Source: Emiliania huxleyi CCMP1516 (lineage: Eukaryota > Haptophyta > Isochrysidales > Noelaerhabdaceae). Taken from it: a stretch of 64,000 bases of DNA. The stretch spans positions 396,168 through 460,167 of the forward strand of contig NW_005199601.1 in assembly GCF_000372725.1 (NCBI RefSeq). The letters are read 5' to 3'. Numbering within the stretch: the first letter of the stretch is position 1; each line of letters begins with the position of its first letter. Under the pieces are notes generated by a model. The model saw nothing but the letters and a program-made list of their open reading frames with translations. It made no database searches and was not told the origin of the DNA. Shown in pieces: positions 54,418 through 64,000 of the stretch. Made by a program: the position numbers and the translations under genes.

Positions 54418-55896
54418 CCTGGTCGCTGCGAGGAGAGGCACAGATGCACAGATGCACTCTTCGATGTCTCCTTGGGTGGGCGGGGCGGGGCCTCTACTCG
54501 CCCGGACAACCGAGTCGGCGGGAACGGCGTCCCCTTCCGGGAGGTACACGTCGGACGTCCACGAGCCGTCCCACAGCTTGATCTCCACCTCGGTGTTGAC
54601 CGTGGTGAGGATTTCGGTCAGGCGCGCTGCGCCGGGGTCGTTGAGCGGATTAAGGTTGGCCTGACCTTGAACGACGTGCGGGTCGTTCAACGAGTGAGGG
54701 AAGGCCAGCGAGGGGTCGAGGTTCGGTACCCACCCGGCCTGTTTTGGGATGTTGTTTGGGTGCTCCATCGGCGCCGATCCGAGAAACCTTTCGTCTCCGT
54801 CGAGCACCCGCATCACCAAGGGGTCGGCATCGCTCACCAAGCCGTCGGAGGGTTGAAACATGACCAGTGTCTTTCGCTGCGCTGTGAGGTGGGGTTGGGT
54901 GTCATCGCCAGCGACCCGGTGTTTCGACGGCATGATCTGCGCCTGCGCAAACAGCACCGTCCCCGTCAGGTCCCCGTCGGTGTCGCTCGGCCACTCGTTG
55001 TCCCAAAAGACCACGTTGGGAAGAGGGGGGCCGACCGGCGAGAGAGGCGATGCCGGCCTGGCCGGCAGCGGTGGCGGAGAGGGCGACGGAGAGGGTGGCG
55101 CCGGGGGGAGAGGCGGGGAGGGCAACGGTGGCGATGGCGGTGAGACGCACGTAGCCCCAGGGTCGTGACAATCGACAACGGTGTAGAGGTCCCACAAGAT
55201 GTGTTCTTTGGGCGGGTCTGCCTCGCTGCAGCAACGACAGCCCCAGTAGGGTGCTGCGCTTGAATGCATAAAGACGTCGCACCCCTCTGCACCCGCGGCG
55301 GCCGCGCAGAGCTCCGGTGTGGAGTGCGGTCCAAGGTTGACTCGCTGCGAGAAGCACTCGGCGTCGGCGGTGCGGACGGAGTATGAAAACCATGGCGACA
55401 GCGGGCTTGCAGGGGGAGGCGGCGAGGGTGACAGCGACGGCGGAGGTGGCGAGGGAGAAAGCGATGGCGGAGGTGGCGAGGGAGAAAGCGACGGCGGAGG
55501 TGGCGAGGGAGAAAGCGACGGCGGAGGTGGCGAGGTAGAAAGCGACGGCGGAGGTGGTGAGGGAGAAAGCGACGGCGGCGGAGGTGATTCGCAGAGACCA
55601 CACGCCAGCTTGCACTTGGAGCGAATCTTCCGTTTCTTGTTGCACTTCCTCTTCTTCCTCTCACATTTTGCGTCCGACCACTTGTTTCTGCAGGACCTGC
55701 TGGCACTCCTGCTTCCCCTCTCGATAAACGAGTCATATGAGGCGTCATAGCTGTACTCGTAGTCATAGCTGTGTGGCACGGTGGAGAAGGTTGTGCTGCG
55801 CGGGGTTGGCGTGCTGTGAGGCAGGGGTGCGTCGCCGCTTGCCCCCACCGCCGCCGTCGCGAGCACGATGGCGCGCGATGAGCTGGCGCGAAGCAT
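54208..55896 (-). CDS. secreted ShK-domain / extensin-like protein with M66-peptidase-like N-terminal region, 3' end altered
   Basis: From ATG 55896 a hydrophobic leader (ASSSRAIVLATAAVGASGDA) precedes a Cys motif CRNKWSDAKC ... CKLACGLC of the ShK type. Then come seven SPPPPSLSP units, typical of Hyp-rich wall proteins, a Cys-rich segment (CDVFMHSSAAPYWGCRCC) and a second Pro-rich linker. Residues about 290-470 (TVLFAQAQIMPS, LTAQRKTLVMFQPSDGLVSD, VEIKLWDGSWTSDVYLPEG) resemble the region before the protease domain of M66 (dictomallein/StcE-type) peptidases. No HExxH metal site follows. A GC-AG intron (54501-54426) is likely after DSVVR; the frame then meets the MITE and stops. A truncated protein is likely. 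Confidence 0.6.
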   Translation of the reverse strand: MLRASSSRAIVLATAAVGASGDAPLPHSTPTPRSTTFSTVPHSYDYEYSYDASYDSFIERGSRSASRSCRNKWSDAKCERKKRKCNKKRKIRSKCKLACGLCESPPPPSLSPSPPPPSLSTSPPPPSLSPSPPPPSLSPSPPPPSLSPSPPPPSLSPSPPPPASPLSPWFSYSVRTADAECFSQRVNLGPHSTPELCAAAAGAEGCDVFMHSSAAPYWGCRCCSEADPPKEHILWDLYTVVDCHDPGATCVSPPSPPLPSPPLPPAPPSPSPSPPPLPARPASPLSPVGPPLPNVVFWDNEWPSDTDGDLTGTVLFAQAQIMPSKHRVAGDDTQPHLTAQRKTLVMFQPSDGLVSDADPLVMRVLDGDERFLGSAPMEHPNNIPKQAGWVPNLDPSLAFPHSLNDPHVVQGQANLNPLNDPGAARLTEILTTVNTEVEIKLWDGSWTSDVYLPEGDAVPADSVVRASRGPAPPTQGDIEECICASVPLLAATRVPAPSRIGGLSPLTRAKTPYLPTYPQAAAQRSEKEENRGYLPIAGFWTKQDQPTYLCPWEGPAADPLSG

Positions 55897-56306
55897 GAAA
55901 ACGAGCGCCGGCGCCCGCCGCCGGCCGCGAAATCAGGTTCGTCTATGTTCAAGTTTAGATTTTCATGATTAGATCCTTTCTTGTTTCGGCAGCGTATCGT
56001 TCAAAGCGCGCGAGACACACATCTTCTTCACACGGCCTGATTGTGAATGAGCTTGAGTGGTGAGGGCGGTCGAGTGCACGGCACGGAGCGAAGTGCCTCT
56101 CCGTCCTCGCAGGAGTCGCTTGGCGGCTCCCGTTGTGTACCTGTGTTAATAAATAAATAAATAAATACGAGAGTCGCGAAAATTCTTGTTTTCGGACCGG
56201 CCGGAAGGCGGCTTCAAACGAGGTGCCGCGGAGCGGCGGCGGCAGAGGTGCGGCCGCCGGTCTCACACGGTGTCGAGCGCCGTAGAGAGACGCCAGTCGC
56301 GGTCGC
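55897..56306. other. divergent spacer holding an R2 fragment
   Basis: Region between the secreted-protein start (minus) and the 5-phosphatase start (plus). The central part is an R2 fragment (55995-56170); the remainder would contain both promoters. No TATA-like element stands out. Confidence 0.5.
55995..56170 (+). mobile_element. R2 LINE 3' end with AAAT tail
   Basis: Relics of SVVLHTA / VNEL coding sequence, then GGAGTCGCTTGGCGGCTCCC, GTACCTGTGTTA and a TAAATAAATAAATAAATA tail. The coding part has shifted frame. Confidence 0.7.
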
Positions 56307-59987
<3,681 letters not shown>

Positions 59988-60158
59988 GTATTGCGAGAAA
60001 GCTCTGTACGTAACAAAACTCCTCGAGACTCGTGTATGTCCCATATACCCGTGTGGAATACTTTGACTACGGTACCACTACGTCGACTCTGCCTGCGTGC
60101 GCACATAGAGCCCCCCGGTAACGAGGAGGAAGGAGTCAAGAAAGAGTCACCAATCGTG

Positions 60159-60968
60159 TCAGAGTACGGCTCTAAAAGGATCATCTTCGATCTCCTCAGC
60201 CTCCTCGGAGCAGCGTTCGCACAGTCTGCCGTGGTCGTCCCACACCTGGTCCTCGGCATTGTACTCTAGGCAAGGCAGGCAGCGCTTGCGCCGCTTGCAC
60301 CGTTCGCACGTGCTCCAGTGCGCCGCTCTGCACGACGCGCAGAAGTACATCTCGCAGCATTTGCATGGCTTCGTCCTCACGATCTTTGTAGGGTTGATCA
60401 CATCGACGCAGCTGTCGCACATATTGTTTCGGGTCATGTCCCCTTGGCTTGCGACGACAAAGTGGGGGCTGCTCGCGTCCACCCAGTCCAACAACAGCTC
60501 TGCGAGCTGGGCCATCGGCTTCACGATCCGCGCCACCTCTCCGCCATCGAGGGCGCGAGGGTGCCTGTGCTCGGAGGATGCGCGCCGCAGATCGGCGGAG
60601 AGCAGCGCGACAGAGCCCTGCAGCGGGGACAGCCCGCTCCCCGTGACCGAGACGCAGCCTCTGAGCGAGATGGACTTCGTGTGGGAGCGGGCGTCCACAC
60701 GCGTCAGGAGCGCTCGGAGCTGGGCGTCGGACAGCTTGTGGCGTGATTTCTTGCTCAGAAACTTGATATGCTGCCACAAGCGGCCATCGTTCGTGATTCG
60801 TTGCAACGTCTTGCAGGAGGCGCCAAAGGCAAACAGCGACGCATAGGTGAGCTTGCGAGCCGAGCCGGATGCGCCACCGACGACGTTGAGCAGGATCTCG
60901 TCCGGGAGCGAGGAGAAGTCTGGCGAGCGCGCGGCCTCCGCCGCGGGCTGCTGCCGTGTGGAGGGCAT
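60159..60968 (-). CDS. F-box protein with C-terminal Cys-rich domain
   Basis: Single exon from ATG 60968 (MPSTRQQPAAEA), 269 aa; longer upstream starts look like leader sequence. The F-box is seen in DFSSLPDEILLNVVGGASGS through LFAFGASCKTLQRITNDGRL. A short LRR-like strand follows (TKSISLRGCVSVTGSGLSPL). The last 90 residues hold paired cysteines suited to two or more zinc sites: NNMCDSCVDV, KPCKCCEMYFCASCRAAHW, CERCKRRKRCLPCLEYN and LCERCSEE, ending in an acidic tail. It probably recruits a substrate to an SCF ubiquitin ligase; the Cys-rich end may be the binding part. Confidence 0.75.
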   Translation of the reverse strand: MPSTRQQPAAEAARSPDFSSLPDEILLNVVGGASGSARKLTYASLFAFGASCKTLQRITNDGRLWQHIKFLSKKSRHKLSDAQLRALLTRVDARSHTKSISLRGCVSVTGSGLSPLQGSVALLSADLRRASSEHRHPRALDGGEVARIVKPMAQLAELLLDWVDASSPHFVVASQGDMTRNNMCDSCVDVINPTKIVRTKPCKCCEMYFCASCRAAHWSTCERCKRRKRCLPCLEYNAEDQVWDDHGRLCERCSEEAEEIEDDPFRAVL

Positions 60969-61547
60969 TGTGGTGAGGCGGCCGCGGGCGGTGCGGGCGG
61001 CGCTTGCTCGGGCGAGGCGGCGGCGGGAGCGGCCTCGTCCTGGTTTAGTTTTTTTTATATACCAAAAGGAGGGCGACACGAGGCCCTCTACGCTGGGGCG
61101 CCGGCGCCCTACTGGGCGCCCCCCGCTCCCTTTTGTTTTTAGTTTTGAGCTTACAGTCTGTTGCGGGCATTAAGATAAACAGGATCCCGCGGCACGCCGC
61201 CGTTTCTAAGCCTTTCCACCCACCCCACCCACCCCACGCCGTGTTTTCTTAGCTTCGGCCGGCACCCCAGGTCAGCCGGGATCTAGGAATTTTTAGGTAA
61301 AATGACAATAAGGAAGCGCTCGATGCGCCAGTCAGCAGTCTTGGGATGACAGGAAGACGCACACACCTCCATCCACACCGCCCAGAACACCGCAGACTTG
61401 GGCAAAATGACAAGTGCGCGCGCCGCAGGCGAAGAGAAAATTTGAGCGGGGCTCCTGTTCACACTCGTGTGTGGGCCCTTTCTTTCTTGGGGCCGCGCCT
61501 GCGGCGCGCCGTGGTTCTTAGATTTTCGCCTGAGGGAGGGTGTAGAG

Positions 61548-61700
61548 GATGTAGAGTGTAGAGCGCTGTAGAGCTGTAGAGCTGGAGAGCGCTGTAGAGC
61601 TGTAGAGCTCTACATCCGCCGCGTGACGATGTGAGTCGCCTGTAGAGCGATGTAGAGGCGCTCTACAACGTGAAATATCTACAACAAACTCTACATCATA
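61548..61700. repeat. TGTAGAG/CTCTACA repeat cluster
   Basis: About ten copies of TGTAGAG with inverted CTCTACA copies, forming nested hairpins such as TGTAGAGCTCTACA. The leading block CTGAGGGAGGGTGTAGAGGA (from 61526) recurs in intron 3 of the PARP-like gene (from 36521). CTACAACAAACTCTACA occurs both at about 61678 and 62233. Confidence 0.8.
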
Positions 61701-62519
61701 AGCGGCGAACGAGGCACGGTCGCTCTCCGACATGAGGCGCGTTGCACTTGCCAGTGCTGCCCTAGCCTTCTGTCTGCCCGCCCAATGGGTGGGAGGTGCC
61801 TCTGCTGCTGTGGCATGCCTCACGGCTGCGACTGGCCGGCGCCTCGGCGCGTCAGCTCGGCTCGGCGTAGCGATAGTGGCCAGCGCAACTCGCCTGGACT
61901 CAACGCTCAGCCAGGAGCTCCCGCACGCGCTGGCGCGAGTCATGGCGCATGCAACGCGTCTGAATGCTCGCCTCGCCTCGCGCAAATGCGACCGTCCTCG
62001 CAGCCGACAGTCCACCGCCTGCTAAAGAAGCACAGCGACGAATGCGGCACTGGCGACGCATGGCAGGCTGGTCATGACGCAGTCATAGGGTGTTGTGTGC
62101 CGTCAGAGTGACTCTCTGTGTGTCAGGGATAGTCAGGGCTGTCCATCAGAGCTCCAGTAAGCTCGGAGACACCCCATTAGCGCGGCTCGACCTCTTTGAG
62201 TCACTGCCTTCCCGGCGGTTTGGCTGTAGAGCCTCTACAACAAACTCTACAGCAAAATCGCGCTCTTGCGCGCCAGCCCCGTCCGCCGCCGGCTCCGCGG
62301 ACGCGGTCCCTGTCATAGCTACGCGCACCATGGGTCGATGTGCCCGCCGTGTCGGTGTTGCCCAGGACTCCATCTTCATGTCATCACGCACTGGGTGGGG
62401 GGTAGAGGGTGCGCGGTGCGTCCTAATCTAAAATCCGAGGATTAAGGATTCAGGCATCGCTTCAGTGAGGCCAAAGTGAGTTTATGGATGTGTGAGAACG
62501 GCACTGTGGACACCGAGGA

Positions 62520-62815
62520 GTCACGCGCAGCCGATCAGCTCCCGCGGCCTGGGTGATGGCAGTGGCACTCTCTGAGGCTCCCTGATTTTTCTGGTATTTG
62601 TTGAGCACTCTCTGGTCACCTTGTTCGCCGGGCGAGCCTGGCTCGTCTCGCTGCACAGCGGCGCGACCCGCGGTGAGGCTGCCGATCGTCGAACTGGGCT
62701 TAGCTCTCAGTCAAGATATTGTGCATATGGTCGGTCTCTACAATATCTTGACTGAGCACGACCGATGAATCGGCAGCACGGAGACAGGAAGGCTCACTGT
62801 GTGAGTCTCGCGGCC
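62520..62815. repeat. R3 dispersed repeat (empty-site copy) with hairpin insertion
   Basis: Homologous to 19390-19543 plus 20296-20420, with the 752-bp element absent. This copy instead carries TCAAGATATTGT ... ACAATATCTTGA (62709-62750), a hairpin missing from the other copy. Confidence 0.8.
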
Positions 62816-63029
62816 GCAGCCGCCCGAGACTGCCGCGGCGGACATGCTGCGCAAGCTGGCCGCCGAGGGCGTCGCGCCCTGAGCGAGCGCTGGGGGGCAG
62901 GGCAGGGGGGGGGGGGGGGTGCACAGGTGCGACAGGCGAGCTTCTGCTCAGCTGGAGCTGTTTTACCCAGACGTCGAGACATTCTGTGCTCTCGGCTTTT
63001 TTATGCTCGACGCAGCGTTGGGAGAGAGA

Positions 63030-63365
63030 GAAAGAATGAACTCAGACACCCAAGGGTGGGATGGGAGGACGGCACGCCGCCACCAGGGATTCTAATGGAG
63101 TTTTGGCTCCGATAGCCGTCGCCCACCCTTGCTGAAGAAGAGAAGAAAATCTCTCTCTCTCTCTCCCTTGCTTGGGCGTCTTAAAATCCCTGTGTGGTGG
63201 CGGCGTGCCGTTCTCCCATCCCTCCCTTGGGTTGTGTCTTTTCTTTCTTTCTTTCTGGGCGTCTGCCTCTTCCTACATGCACATGCAGCACAAGCAGCAC
63301 ATGCACATGCACATGCACATCTCTCACTTCGCAGTCCCTTGCGATGATTCTTCGTCCTGCTCCTT
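63030..63365 (-). mobile_element. R1 copy (minus) split by a second R1 copy (plus)
   Basis: The outer copy runs in minus orientation through CAAGGGTGGGATGGGAGGAC, AGCCGTCGCCCACCCT and TCTGCCTCTTCCTA. Within it, 63182-63256 is a plus-oriented copy (TTAAAATCCCTGTGTGGTGG ... TTTCTTTCTTTC) flanked by GGGCGTCT (63174-63181, 63257-63264). A CATGCACATG repeat (63275-63320) interrupts the outer copy further. Confidence 0.8.
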
Positions 63366-64000
63366 TCCTTTGCAGCGATTTCTTCAAAAAACGCAATGCC
63401 GAACGCTACTTGTCGCCAACACGAAAAACGCCGAGATCCTCATCCTGTTTCGTGCGTGTTGCCACCGAAACTGAAATTGCCAGAAGAGATTGCAGAGGTG
63501 CCTCATGGTTGCCTCTCGCCTCGCCCCTCGCCCGGCGCGACGCAGCGCGAGATGAGAGCTGCCCCCGCGCGGGCCCTCTCGCCTCGCCCCACAACCACCA
63601 CTGCAGCGAGCCCGTGCCCGGCTGCACGCCGTGCTGCGACCGCCGCCGCGCGAGCGGCTCGCTCCGAGGATCGAGGCGAATCTGGCACAATCGGATTGCC
63701 GGTCTGAACGCTTCTGAGCGCGCGGCCGCGGGTCGCCTTTATGCCTACTGCGCCCCCGCGACCCCCAAAACAAGCCCGCGCCATGCTCGTCCCATTTTAT
63801 GCTTCTGACGCTCGCGCGCCGCCTCCTGCGCCCTCGCAGATCCAAAACAACGTGGGCGAGGCGGGTGTGCCGCGGTGTCCTTGGTGCCGGGCCTCAAGCT
63901 GCGTGCGCTGCGAGTAGGTGCGGCCCTCTTGAGCCCCCCTTCCAGTCGATCCCCCCCTCAAAGACGCTCTCAAAGCAGAGAGAAGCAGCACTGGTGCCCG

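Larger units (their letters stand above)
60969..64000. other. repeat-rich end of window, no firm gene
   Basis: Contains a TGTAGAG palindrome cluster, an R3 copy, nested R1 copies and a G homopolymer (62907-62920). Possible but unproven coding bits: MRRVALASAALAFCLPAQWV (61732, signal-like), and CCGCAG followed by PPETAAADMLRKLAAEGVAP-stop (62820-62881), which looks like a short last exon. From 63366 to the end, frames such as FFKKRNAERYLSPTRKT or DRRRASGSLRGSRRIWHNRI are open but unrecognised. Confidence 0.4.

Overview
The window reads as nuclear DNA of a GC-rich unicellular eukaryote, most likely a haptophyte alga of the Emiliania/Gephyrocapsa type. This is an inference from very high GC, short introns that mostly use GC as the 5' splice dinucleotide and AG at the 3' end, Ala/Gly-rich linkers, algal-type non-LTR reverse transcriptase fragments, and the gene families present. 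It is not prokaryotic: there are no operons, and genes lie on both strands separated by repeat-rich spacers. Two runs of N (21778-21877 and 44906-45573) are assembly gaps.

Layout. 2-10705: C-terminal 3.5 kaa of a UBR4/BIG-type ubiquitin ligase in one uninterrupted reading frame. 12598-14453: ankyrin-type gene interrupted by two adjacent mobile elements. 14742-20420: transposon-rich stretch with a broken LINE reverse transcriptase, and a 752-bp DNA element whose empty site is preserved elsewhere in the window. 20916-22748: PAS/LOV-like protein lacking the photoactive cysteine, with a broken copy of its 5' end at 26955-27342. 24512-31007: a hypothetical gene, a PLAC8-type gene and a nine-exon glycerol-3-phosphate acyltransferase. 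32158-39024: a tiny Tyr-rich protein, two different ADP-ribosyltransferase-fold genes and a third gene sharing a zinc module with one of them. 40100-47117: sirtuin pseudogene, Coa1/Tim21-like protein, nested retroposon fragments, a secreted repeat protein running into a gap, and a polyglycine protein. 48950-60968: methionine sulfoxide reductase A, two F-box genes, a PDK/BCKDK-type kinase, a secreted ShK/Pro-rich protein and an inositol 5-phosphatase. 61000-64000: repeats and no firm gene.

Main theme. Introns here look like insertions. In the ankyrin and 5-phosphatase genes, short elements (127-288 bp) sit between 11-12 bp direct repeats of exon sequence. The left repeat supplies the 5' splice dinucleotide; the last A of the element plus the first G of the right repeat make the AG. 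Removing each one restores the family-consistent protein. One family (element B) occurs in two genes, probably in a third (the kinase) and possibly in a fourth (the acyltransferase), always in the sense orientation. Several acyltransferase introns begin with a decayed copy of the first bases of the next exon. Together this looks like an introner system in several stages of decay.

A second theme is retroposition. Two short 3'-truncated families (here R1, with a TTTC-rich tail, and R2, the 3' end of a LINE) repeatedly insert into one another with perfect 8-12 bp target duplications. All splice models were built by hand from reading frame and family motifs and have no transcript support.
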